Assembly (NCBI GenBank): GCA_964195155.1
Contig: CAXMOP010000037.1
Coordinates: forward strand, 1-9,184
From: JACZST01 sp964195155
GTDB taxonomy: Bacteria > Actinomycetota > Acidimicrobiia > Spongiisociales > UBA5794
Length of the DNA: 9,184 nt
Direction: 5' to 3'
Shown: piece after piece, positions 1 through 5,960 of the stretch
Layout of the letters: every line of letters starts with the position of its first letter
Position numbering within the stretch: the stretch's first letter is position 1
The notes under the pieces: model-generated
The model's input: the letters and a program-made list of their open reading frames with translations, nothing else
What the model was told of the DNA's origin: nothing
Databases searched by the model: none
Made by a program: the position numbers and the translations under genes

Positions 1-1
1 G

Positions 2-412
2 GTCGAGGAGGGCAGCCGTATGGAGGGAACGATGCGTGTTCCGGCAGCGGTCGCCTCGGTGATAAGCCGACGCGTCAAGGACCACGGCATCCCGACGTTC
101 GGCTTTTACGCCCGCGTGCCCCACTATGTCGCAGGCATCTACTACCCGGCAGTTGTCGCTCTTGTTGATCGCGTAACGAGCCATCTGAGGGTTCCCCTCT
201 CGACTGGTTCTCTCGTCGACGAGGCAGCAGAGCAACGCCGCCGCCTAGACGAGGCCATCGAGGATCAACCCCAGGGGCAAGCAATCGTCAAACAACTCGA
301 AGAGCTCGCCGACCGCGAGGGTGACGTATCAAGTTCAGAGCTTGCAGCAGAAATCGAACACTATCTCGAACAACACAGCGACGACGGCGGCTTCCCGGAC
401 GACATCGCTTGA
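2..412 (+). CDS. PAC2-family (proteasome assembly chaperone-like) protein, C-terminal part
   Basis: This is the C-terminal portion of a protein of the PAC2/DUF75 family. These ATP-grasp-neighbour-like proteins are related to archaeal and eukaryotic proteasome assembly chaperones and are widespread in Actinobacteria, where their role is not settled. The reading frame is open to the window edge, so the true start lies upstream; the ATG at 20 is internal or incidental. Recognisable are the segment GIPTFGFYARVPHYVAGIYY with the family's PHYV signature, then a hydrophobic helix ending LVDRVTSHL, then a charged helical tail (RRRLDEAIEDQPQGQAIVKQLEEL) that typically closes these proteins. The stop TGA is at 410-412. 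The next gene lies on the opposite strand across a repeat-containing gap. The family call rests on pattern recognition of the PHYV region and tail and is fairly secure; any function in proteasome assembly is only inferred by homology. Confidence 0.7.
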   Translation, partial: VEEGSRMEGTMRVPAAVASVISRRVKDHGIPTFGFYARVPHYVAGIYYPAVVALVDRVTSHLRVPLSTGSLVDEAAEQRRRLDEAIEDQPQGQAIVKQLEELADREGDVSSSELAAEIEHYLEQHSDDGGFPDDIA

Positions 413-506
413 ATCATGGCCGACTGTGTGCGTCCGGCGCCGTTCACCATGTCCGGTCGGCGCAGCGAATGTCAACGGGACAGTGGCTGCACCGGGACTT
501 AGAGAG

Positions 507-582
507 CCGCCCATATCGGCGCATATGCGCTAGCTGAGAGAGTGGATGAGGGAGCGCATATTGCAGCCGATATGCGCTACCT
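507..582 (-). repeat. REP/BIME-like repeat, near-complete copy 1
   Basis: This is the fullest copy of the dispersed repeat. Read on the minus strand it begins GGTAGCGCATAT and contains a first hairpin with perfect 9-bp arms (plus-strand positions 553-561 and 570-578, loop 562-569). A spacer CTCCCTCATCCACTCTCTCAG type follows, then a second, imperfect hairpin from CTAGCGCATAT to GATATGGGCGG. The stretch 520-531 also contains the perfect palindrome GCGCATATGCGC. The copy lies between the PAC2 gene and the truncated TolB-like gene. Related copies occur at 945-993, 2790-2808, 4176-4232, 5233-5260, 7026-7041, 8211-8239 and 8744-8780. Confidence 0.8.
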
Positions 583-610
583 ATTCGTCCCCCGCGGATT
601 GCTCCACGAC

Positions 611-850
611 CTACCCGTCCGGCGACCACGCCGGGCCAAAATCGAACGCGGGGTTGTTGGTGAGCCGGGTCTGGTTCGATCCGTCGGCGTCCATCACATA
701 CACGTCGCCGTTGCCGTCCCGGTCCGAGTCGAAGGCGATCTGGCCAACGGAATCCTTGAGTTCGGTGGTGGGAGTGCTTGTGGTGGAGCAGGCGACTGCT
801 ACTAGACCAATGAGAACCGCTACCGCCACTGATTCAGTCCGTCGCATCAT
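611..850 (-). pseudogene. Truncated TolB/PD40-type lipoprotein gene
   Basis: This is the start of an exported lipoprotein carrying PD40 (TolB-like beta-propeller) repeats, cut off after a single repeat. I chose the ATG at 848-850 (or the adjacent ATG at 845-847) because GGGAG precedes it at good spacing on the minus strand. The product opens MMRRTES, then a hydrophobic stretch and a lipobox-like AVAC near residue 21. It continues with the classic PD40 pattern IAFDSDRDGNGDVYVMDADG, then LTNNPAFDFGPAWSPDG, then TAG. Normal family members continue after SPDG with further propeller blades, so about 80 residues is far too short for a propeller. The stop falls about 30 bp before the near-complete repeat at 507-582, suggesting the 3' part was lost by a rearrangement there. 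It is probably non-functional, though a short secreted peptide cannot be excluded. Confidence 0.65.
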
Positions 851-944
851 GGGCGCTCCCACTCGCTCCATAGGCAACGATAGCGACCGCCCCAAGCAGC
901 GGGCCTCTGCAGGGCCGACTGCCAAGTCCACCTAGACCGACTGC

Positions 945-993
945 AGCTAGCGCATATCCGGCAATATGCGCTCCCTGATTCTCTCAGCCGGCG
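945..993 (+). repeat. REP/BIME-like repeat, copy 2 (partial)
   Basis: The copy begins AGCTAGCGCATATCCGGCAA and forms a perfect hairpin with arms 949-957 (AGCGCATAT) and 964-972 (ATATGCGCT) around a 6-nt loop. A CTCCCTGATTCTCTCAG spacer matching the other copies follows. The second hairpin of the full element is missing or decayed. The gap 932-1111 holds no convincing gene. Apart from this repeat it contains only a GC-rich inverted repeat at 1025-1044. Confidence 0.75.
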
Positions 994-1024
994 ATGCCAA
1001 AACACCGCACCATCACCAGCCACC

Positions 1025-1044
1025 CCGGCCTCGGGTTGGGCCGG
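1025..1044 (-). terminator. Possible hairpin terminator without U-tract
   Basis: CCGGCC (1025-1030) and GGCCGG (1039-1044) can pair around an 8-nt loop. They lie about 70 bp beyond the 3' end of the minus-strand membrane protein gene that ends at 1112. No T-run follows on the minus strand, so this would have to be a U-less terminator of the kind proposed for high-GC actinobacteria. Short GC-rich inverted repeats also arise by chance in such DNA, hence the low confidence. Confidence 0.25.
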
Positions 1045-1111
1045 AAACACAAGGCGAACAGCGTCATCGGACCGCAGACGGTGCAGCGGATCAGAGGACC
1101 CCACGGTGAGG

Positions 1112-1624
1112 TCAGATATCGACAGGGCCGGTCTGCTCCTGTCGATCAGTTGGCCAGCTCGGCTGACGGGGACCGCGCTCCTGCGCAAGGGAGCGCATTG
1201 ACCAGCGGCCCAGTGCGAGAGCGGTTGCGGCTACGAGTACGTAGACGAGGGTCCATTCAAGGAAGAACCTGGCGCCGTATTGGTCGAGTGAGCGGTCGTC
1301 GGTGAGGCGGAGAAAGACCAGTCCCGGCACCAGGGTGAGCACGCCGATGCACCATGTGACGAGCGCGAGAAACGAGGCGATCCAGAGATCGGCCGGCCGC
1401 GTGTCCGCATCGACCGCTTGCTGGTAGAGAACAACCCCGGCCGCTACCGCGATCACGGTGACAAGGGCCGCCATCACCCACAATCCGAGGGCGCTGAGCT
1501 TGCCGAGGCTGCCAGCAGATCGTGCCCAGCCGAGGAATGCGACCGGGACAAGACCGAAGATGAGGGTCAGCGCGAAGCCCACTGCGCTTATCGTCCCAGC
1601 TTGGCCACGCTGCGAGCGAGTCAC
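1112..1624 (-). CDS. Four-helix integral membrane protein, unknown function
   Basis: This is a 170-residue hydrophobic protein of no family I recognise. Four membrane segments are apparent at about residues 11-33, 44-68, 81-106 and 120-141, followed by a hydrophilic tail rich in R, Q, P and D. It starts with GTG at 1624, and that start overlaps the stop codon of the upstream metallophosphoesterase (shared GTGA at 1621-1624). This implies translational coupling and one transcript. The pairing suggests the protein works with the membrane-anchored phosphoesterase, for example as a membrane partner, but no catalytic or transport motif is visible. Reading frame and coding status are well supported by composition and coupling; the function is unknown. 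Confidence 0.75.
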   Translation of the reverse strand: MTRSQRGQAGTISAVGFALTLIFGLVPVAFLGWARSAGSLGKLSALGLWVMAALVTVIAVAAGVVLYQQAVDADTRPADLWIASFLALVTWCIGVLTLVPGLVFLRLTDDRSLDQYGARFFLEWTLVYVLVAATALALGRWSMRSLAQERGPRQPSWPTDRQEQTGPVDI

Positions 1625-2598
1625 CGTTCCTTCACCAGAGTGAATCCATCGATGATGGCACCGTCGGCGCCGACAGCGCGCAGAGCCAGGGAATCGGTGG
1701 TGGCCTCAGCGATCATGAACTGGAGTGTGTTCTCTGACACTGCGGTGAAGTCGCTGGCGCCGGCAGCCCGCAGCTTGCTACCTGCACCGCCGACCACGTA
1801 AGTGACCCCATTGAGTGGAACCGTGCGCTCGTAATGGTGGTCGTGTCCGGTCAGCACCAGATCGACGCCGTATTTGATGAAGAGCGGCTTGAGCACCTCC
1901 CGCACCTCAACACTCGACCCGCGCCCGCCAGAGGAATACGGGGGATGATGGAACGCCGCCACCTTCCACGGTGCGGTCGAGGAGGAGAGGGCCCCCTCAA
2001 GCCAGGCGAGCTGCTCGGGCCCGGCGGCTCCGGTGATCTGCGGTGTGCTGGAGTCGAGAATGAAGATCTCAACAGGGCCATGCACGACGGAATAGAAGGA
2101 CCCTTCGGCCCCGACTTCTTCGATCCTGCGAACAATCTCCTGGTTCGCCTCGCTGCTCGGCACGTACTCCAGCTCGTGGTTGCCGACCGCCAGCTCGAAG
2201 GTCACACCGGCGTCTAGCAGCGGGCCGAGCGGTTCGAGGAACACCTCTTCGTACCGGTCGGCGATGCTGCCGTAATAAGAGATGTCGCCGAGCAGGACGA
2301 CCAGGCCATAGGGCGTCTCCTCATAGGTGTGAGCCATCTGTCTGGCAATGTCCATCGCATTGCGTCCACCGGTGCCGTTGTCACCGAGGACAGCGAAGGT
2401 GGCCGAGTCCTCGGTCACGGACCACGCCTCGGGCTGGAGCGCGACGTTGGGGGGATCACCAGGAACGAGGTCCATCTTCCATCTCATCGTCGGATAGATG
2501 ACCGCGATCACAATCAGTGTCCCTGCCACGAGAATGGCGATGCCGAGCGACAGGTGAAACCAGTGCCGACGCGTGACGACCGGCTCTCGGAGTGTCAT
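1621..2598 (-). CDS. Membrane-anchored metallophosphoesterase (purple-acid-phosphatase-like)
   Basis: This 325-residue calcineurin-like phosphoesterase probably hydrolyses phosphomonoesters or diesters with a dinuclear metal centre. An uncleaved N-terminal anchor is visible at about residues 15-34, after a basic start, placing the catalytic domain outside the membrane. The metal-ligand motifs run in order: GDNG (D73), GDISYY (D105 and Y108, the GDxxY form typical of purple acid phosphatases), GNHE (N140, H141), FHHPPY (H217/H218), and GHDHHYER (H252, H254). The first motif is GDxG, not DxH, again as in purple acid phosphatases. All expected ligands appear intact. The ATG at 2598 gives the whole anchor but has no clear Shine-Dalgarno sequence. 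The next gene is coupled by a GTGA overlap. The fold is confident; the substrate is unknown. Confidence 0.88.
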   Translation of the reverse strand: MTLREPVVTRRHWFHLSLGIAILVAGTLIVIAVIYPTMRWKMDLVPGDPPNVALQPEAWSVTEDSATFAVLGDNGTGGRNAMDIARQMAHTYEETPYGLVVLLGDISYYGSIADRYEEVFLEPLGPLLDAGVTFELAVGNHELEYVPSSEANQEIVRRIEEVGAEGSFYSVVHGPVEIFILDSSTPQITGAAGPEQLAWLEGALSSSTAPWKVAAFHHPPYSSGGRGSSVEVREVLKPLFIKYGVDLVLTGHDHHYERTVPLNGVTYVVGGAGSKLRAAGASDFTAVSENTLQFMIAEATTDSLALRAVGADGAIIDGFTLVKER

Positions 2599-2789
2599 CG
2601 TGAGACGCTTCGCATGTTGTCTCCCATAGCCCGCCGGTCATGACCATCTCCGGCCGCATGAGTCACAGTATCGAGGACTCGACGGAGGGGATACGTCCAG
2701 GCCCCCCTAAGTCGCCACCCACCAACGATCAACGAAGCAACCCCTCGGAACCGAGCCTGGCCCCCAATGTGGGAAAGCGGGCCGCCCCA

Positions 2790-2808
2790 GGTAGCGCATA
2801 TCCGGCTG
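2790..2808 (+). repeat. REP-like repeat fragment, left flank of the IS110 element
   Basis: GGTAGCGCATATCCGGCTG matches the first 18-19 positions of the near-complete copy (minus strand of 507-582) and then stops abruptly. In the full copy the following bases are CAATATGCGCT; here they are replaced by sequence leading into the transposase. CAATATGCGCT and the rest of the repeat resume at 4176. The rest of the 2599-2953 gap shows no convincing gene; its right part is the IS leader. Confidence 0.65.
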
Positions 2809-2829
2809 GGAGGGATGATGTGGCTGGTG

Positions 2830-2953
2830 TGGCACGCACCGGTCGGGCGGTGGAACACCGGTTGAGCTGATGACACCAGCTCGGTTGGGTCCGATCCGCC
2901 GTCGCGGTGGTGCTGCCACCCCTTTGCTGTTAAGCGAGTGAAAGGGGCGGCTG
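2830..2953 (+). ncRNA. Candidate bridge RNA in the IS110 leader
   Basis: IS110-group elements encode a structured guide (bridge) RNA in the noncoding end upstream of the transposase. This leader holds three successive inverted repeats. ACCGGT at 2838-2843 can pair with ACCGGT at 2857-2862. GAGCTG at 2864-2869 pairs with CAGCTC at 2877-2882 across a 7-nt loop. GCCACCCCTTT at 2915-2925 pairs with AAAGGGGCGGC at 2941-2951 across a 15-nt loop with one mismatch. The position and multi-hairpin layout fit a bridge RNA, but I could not assign target- or donor-binding loops by complementarity. Extent and identity are inferred. The long right-hand noncoding region (3987-4175) is the alternative location, as in the IS1111 group. 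Confidence 0.35.
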
Positions 2954-3986
2954 ATGTCGATAGTACGGACTGTGATTGGTGGGGTGGATACTCACGCTGA
3001 TTTCCATGTGGCGGCGGCGATCGATGGCAACGGTGCGATGTTGGGGGTCGAGTCGTTTCCCGCCGATGCTGCGGGTTATGAAGAACTGTTGGGTTGGCTG
3101 GTCAGCTTCGGTGCAGTGTCGTTGGTGGGGGTGGAGGGCACTGGGTCGTGGGGTGTGGGGTTGGCCCGGTTCCTCCACGACCAGGAGGTCGAGACCGTGG
3201 AGGTGGATCGACCCAACCGCCAGAAGCGCCGCAAGGTCGGCAAGTCGGATCCCATCGATGCCGAAGCGGCGGCTCGGGCCGCCCTGTCGGGGGAAGCCTC
3301 GGTGACCCCGAAGACCCGCAACGGTGCGGTAGAACAGATGCGGGTGTTGTTGGTGGCGCGTCGTTCCGCACGCCAGCAACGGATCCAGACCCTGAACCAG
3401 CTCCGCCACCTGGTCTTCTGTGGCCCAGAGCCGATCCGGGTCCGGTTCAAGGATCGGTACCAGACCGGCCTGGTCACCGAAGCCGCCAAGATGCGGCCCC
3501 GTAACGGTTCTGACCCCGTCACGTTCACCACCAACACGGTGATCCGGAGCCTGGCCCGGCGGATACAAGGCCTCAACACCGAGATGGCAAGCATCGACCA
3601 GATGCTCAGCGACCTCGTCGCCGCCACCGCGCCGTCGCTGCTCGCCCTCCACGGCGTCGGCGTCGATAGCGCCGCCAGCCTGTTGGTCACCGCTGGAGAC
3701 AACCCGGACCGGTTGACCTCGGAAGGCTCCTGGGCGCATCTGTGTGGCGTCGCTCCGCTGCCGGCCTCAACGGGAAAGACCCCCCCATCGACTCAACCGC
3801 GGCGGAGACCGTCAAGCCAACGCGGCGCTGTATCGCATCGTGTTGACCCGGATGTCCAACCACCCAGAAACCCGCCGCTACGTGACCCGTCGCCGAGACC
3901 AAGGACGCAACACCACCGAGATCATGCGCAGCCTGAAACGCTACGTCGCCCGCCACGTCTTCAAACAGCTACCCCGAGCTGCTTGA
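2954..3986 (+). pseudogene. IS110-family DEDD transposase, frameshifted
   Basis: This recombinase of the IS110 family combines a RuvC-like DEDD domain with a C-terminal serine domain. The ATG at 2954 follows AAAGGGG (2941-2947) at good spacing. RuvC-like residues are visible as GGVDTHADFH (D12), GVEGTG (E61) and KSDPIDAEAA (D99, D102). A coiled linker follows, then LHGVGVDSAASLL (helix-hairpin-helix type) and APLPASTGKT with the likely catalytic serine S272. Right after GKT the frame breaks at seven C (3780-3786). The conserved ending HRLNRGGDRQANAALYRIV continues in the +1 frame to a TGA at 3984-3986. The first frame runs on as nonsense to 4021. The break could be a real mutation, a homopolymer sequencing error, or programmed +1/-2 recoding. 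The combined length of about 343 residues is normal for the family. Confidence 0.85.
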
Positions 3987-4160
3987 GATCGTGGGTGGGG
4001 TCGGACCCAATATCCGGCTGACTCTCCACCAGGCGATGTCCCCATAATGACCTGTCGACCCTACCCAACCAAACCCTCTCCGGACGGTGTGACCTAATAC
4101 GAGCCTGCCCACCACCAGGTGTGGCCCATCCCAGTCCTGTCCACCCAACCCACCCGCTAC

Positions 4161-4166
4161 TTGACA
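4161..4166 (+). promoter_or_regulatory. Consensus -35 box facing out of the IS right end
   Basis: TTGACA is a perfect -35 hexamer 9 bp inside the proposed right end. No matching -10 lies at 16-18 bp downstream in the present context. IS110 and other circle-forming elements often carry an outward -35 at the right end that meets a -10 in the left end when the ends are joined. The left end offers only a weak partner (GATGAT at 2814-2819, too close unless a few core bases are added). Single hexamers occur by chance. Confidence 0.3.
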
Positions 4167-4175
4167 TACGAGATT

Positions 4176-4232
4176 CAATATGCGCTCCCTCGTCCACTCT
4201 CGCAGCTAGCGCATATGTGTCGTTGTGGGCGG
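4176..4232 (+). repeat. REP/BIME-like repeat, copy at right flank of the IS
   Basis: The segment CAATATGCGCTCCCTCGTCC, then ACTCTCGCAGCTAGCGCATA, then a TGTGTCGTTGTGGGCGGG end, reproduces the near-complete copy at 507-582 (in opposite orientation) with few changes. It lacks only the first GGTAGCGCATATCGGCTG part, which is found at 2790-2808. It lies 126 bp upstream of the alpha/beta hydrolase start and would be translated as nonsense if that gene were given an upstream start. Confidence 0.8.
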
Positions 4233-4300
4233 GCTATCTCAAGTCTCGAAGCGGGACGGATCATGGGAGATTCGCTTGTTGTCATCAAACCGTTCATTCT

Positions 4301-4315
4301 CGCGACGCCGTCGCG
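4301..4315. promoter_or_regulatory. Perfect inverted repeat upstream of the hydrolase gene
   Basis: CGCGAC and GTCGCG flank a 3-nt centre 43 bp before the ATG at 4358. It could be an operator or an RNA hairpin in the leader. No recognised regulator site matches, and short GC palindromes are common in this DNA. Confidence 0.2.
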
Positions 4316-4357
4316 GCCGATGTGGCATGCAAGACGGTCATCTGCTGGGATACCGGT

Positions 4358-5161
4358 ATGGAGACACTCGAGTTGGCAGAGGGCACGCTCGGCTTCGATG
4401 ACACCGGAGGTGACGGTCGGCTGGTAGTTGCTGCTCCTGGGATGGGTGACACGAGGCAGGTGTATCGCCACCTCATCCCCGAAATGGTGGCCCGCGGCAT
4501 ACGAATAGCGACCTTGGACTTGCGCGGGATGGGCGACTCCTCTGTGAGTTGGCCGGACTATTCGGATGCGGTTCTCGGTAGCGACATGTTGGCTCTGGTG
4601 CACCATCTTGACGCCGGGCCTGCGGTGCTGGTTGGCAACTCCTTGACTGCCGCCTCAGCGGTGATTGCCGCGGTCGAGGAGCCGGAGGCACTCGCTGGGC
4701 TTGTCCTCATTGGTCCGTTCGCTAGGAATGTCCCTCAGCCTGGGTGGCAGAAGGTGTTGTTCCGAGCAACGCTCTCGCCACCCTGGGGAAGGTCGGCGTG
4801 GACGTCGTACTACCGCAAGCAGATGTATCCGGGTACCAAGCCGCCGGACCACGACAGCTACGTGGCCGCGCTCGACACCAATCTGTCCGAACCGGGTCGA
4901 TACAAGGCGTTCCACGCCCTGGCTTTCAACTCTCACGCCGAGAGCGAGGCGAAGCTGGAATCGGTGGGCTGCCCCTCCCTAGTCGTGATGGGTACCGCCG
5001 ACCCCGACTTTCCCGATCCCGAAGCTGAGGCGAGGGATCTAAGCCAAATCCTCGGCGGCGACTTGCTGTTGGTCGAGGGAGCCGGTCACTATCCGCAGGC
5101 ACAGAACCCCGTCGAGGTTGCCGAAGCTATCGCCTCCTTCATCGCTGCCTTCGACGCCTAG
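4358..5161 (+). CDS. Alpha/beta-fold hydrolase
   Basis: This 267-residue alpha/beta hydrolase is likely cytoplasmic and has no signal peptide. The fold is shown by VVAAPGMGD near residue 23-31 (oxyanion-hole loop), then LDLRGMGDS at 53-61, then the nucleophile elbow GNSLTA with S95. A helical cap region rich in W and Y (about 128-190) follows. The acid is at GTADPDF (D215 or D217) and the histidine at GAGHYPQ (H244). The catalytic triad therefore appears complete. I took the ATG at 4358, preceded by a weak GGGA, because the in-frame sequence upstream is the translated intergenic repeat (4176-4232) and shows no family homology. The gene stands alone between the IS110 element and a repeat-containing gap. 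The substrate cannot be read from the sequence; esterase, lactonase and haloperoxidase-like roles are all possible. Confidence 0.87.
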   Translation: METLELAEGTLGFDDTGGDGRLVVAAPGMGDTRQVYRHLIPEMVARGIRIATLDLRGMGDSSVSWPDYSDAVLGSDMLALVHHLDAGPAVLVGNSLTAASAVIAAVEEPEALAGLVLIGPFARNVPQPGWQKVLFRATLSPPWGRSAWTSYYRKQMYPGTKPPDHDSYVAALDTNLSEPGRYKAFHALAFNSHAESEAKLESVGCPSLVVMGTADPDFPDPEAEARDLSQILGGDLLLVEGAGHYPQAQNPVEVAEAIASFIAAFDA

Positions 5162-5232
5162 TTGAGGCGCTGAGGTTCGGTGTTCTGCTGACCCGACAAG
5201 AACCGCAAAATGCGAGTTCGGTAGCGCCTACT

Positions 5233-5260
5233 GGTAGCGCATGTGTGCCGGCGGCTGCGG
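5233..5260 (+). repeat. REP-like repeat fragment (diverged)
   Basis: GGTAGCGCATGTGTGCCGGC followed by GGCTGCGG resembles the second-hairpin half of the repeat (CTAGCGCATATGCGCCGATATGGGCGG type). The opening octamer GGTAGCGC is duplicated just before it at 5220-5227. The surrounding gap 5162-5408 has no convincing gene. Confidence 0.5.
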
Positions 5261-5408
5261 AGGGGATCATCTCGCCGCCGTTGTACTTGGGTTCGGAGTG
5301 TCAGGGGTTGCCCTGTCGATTCGCCGGGGCGTGACGAAGGTAACCATTCGCTACGATGCCACACTGTTTCCTGGAGTCGAATGACGGCTTCCGAGTAGGG
5401 GGTTCGAA

Positions 5409-5861
5409 ATGCATGTCGAAATGGCTGTTGATATCGAGGCACCGCCGGCCAAGGTTTGGCCTTATCTGGTTGAGCCAGACAAGGCCATGGAGTGGTACAC
5501 GATGCTCAAGAAATTCGAGTACACCAGCGATGAGCCGGGACCGGACTCAACCTTCTATTGGGAGGAGGATGTTCGAGGCAAGATCTACTCGAATCACTTC
5601 CGAACCACCGAATGGGTGGAGAATCAAGTCTTCGCCTACGAGATGACGTCGGGCAACTTCTTCAAGTCTTACACCGAGCGATGGGGAATCGAAGAGACGC
5701 CCAGCGGCTCCCGATTCTCGTTTAACGACACCTTGGAGTTCCCTTACGGACCCTTTGGCAAGATCATGGGGTGGTTCGGGGAACGCATGGCGAAGAAGTC
5801 AAGCCAGGAAATCCTCCAGAATCTCAAACGTCTGGCAGAGGCGTCGGCATCCGAAGACTGA
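5409..5861 (+). CDS. SRPBCC-family (polyketide cyclase/START-like) protein
   Basis: This 150-residue protein has the helix-grip (SRPBCC / Bet v 1-like) fold, a ligand-binding cavity family. It opens with the usual beta strand MHVEMAVDIEAPPAKVWPYL, in which 'APPAKVWPYL' matches the family's 'ap.evvw..l' start. Next come WYTMLKKFEY, alternating beta strands including FYWEEDVRGKIYSNHFR and FAYEMTSGNF, and W/F-rich strands WGIEETPSGSRFSF. The long amphipathic C-terminal helix GWFGERMAKKSSQEILQNLK (121-140) then closes the cavity. The length is typical. The ATG at 5409 follows AGGGGG at proper spacing. No neighbouring gene hints at the ligand. Polyketide cyclase, lipid transfer or stress roles are all possible, so the annotation should stay at fold level. 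Confidence 0.85.
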   Translation: MHVEMAVDIEAPPAKVWPYLVEPDKAMEWYTMLKKFEYTSDEPGPDSTFYWEEDVRGKIYSNHFRTTEWVENQVFAYEMTSGNFFKSYTERWGIEETPSGSRFSFNDTLEFPYGPFGKIMGWFGERMAKKSSQEILQNLKRLAEASASED

Positions 5862-5960
5862 GAGGTCGCGCCACCGGACCACGGGCGGTTCGTCGCCGGT
5901 CCATTCATGGGCCGCCCTTCGCGCGGTTTGAGCGTCCACCACGAGGGCTGAATGCTCGGG

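Larger units (their letters stand above)
2809..4175 (+). mobile_element. IS110-family insertion sequence (boundaries tentative)
   Basis: The element carries one DEDD transposase gene with a noncoding leader of about 145 bp and a noncoding tail. The left edge is set where the repeat homology at 2790-2808 breaks off, and the right edge where it resumes at 4176, giving about 1.37 kb, a usual size for IS110 elements. An alternative right edge is near 4020, where an 11-bp direct repeat of 2798-2808 (ATATCCGGCTG) occurs; that would give about 1.2 kb. A 12-of-13 inverted repeat, TTGGGTCCGATCC at 2885-2897 against 3998-4010, brackets the gene. IS110 elements are known to use a bridge RNA and to leave little or no target duplication, so the ends cannot be fixed from one copy. 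The transposase is frameshifted, so this copy is probably immobile unless recoding occurs. Confidence 0.55.

Noticed and set aside
444..629. Minus-strand frame sharing the peptide QYALPxPLSQLAHM with a plus-strand frame at 4119-4427
   Set aside because: The shared peptide comes from translating the same DNA repeat in two places and is not evidence of a conserved protein.
994..1305. 103-residue plus-strand open frame
   Set aside because: It is rich in R and G with no domain, overlaps the membrane protein gene on the other strand and has no ribosome binding site.
2930..3739. 269-residue minus-strand open frame opposite the transposase
   Set aside because: It is a shadow of the high-GC transposase gene, with no recognisable domain and no start signals.
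4121..4357. N-terminal extension of the alpha/beta hydrolase reading frame to an ATG at 4121
   Set aside because: The extension would translate the intergenic repeat and the IS right end; hydrolase homology starts only after the ATG at 4358.
5331..5357. Promoter before the SRPBCC gene (GTGACG and TACGAT)
   Set aside because: The -35 match is poor and the spacing is 15 bp, too weak to list as a feature.
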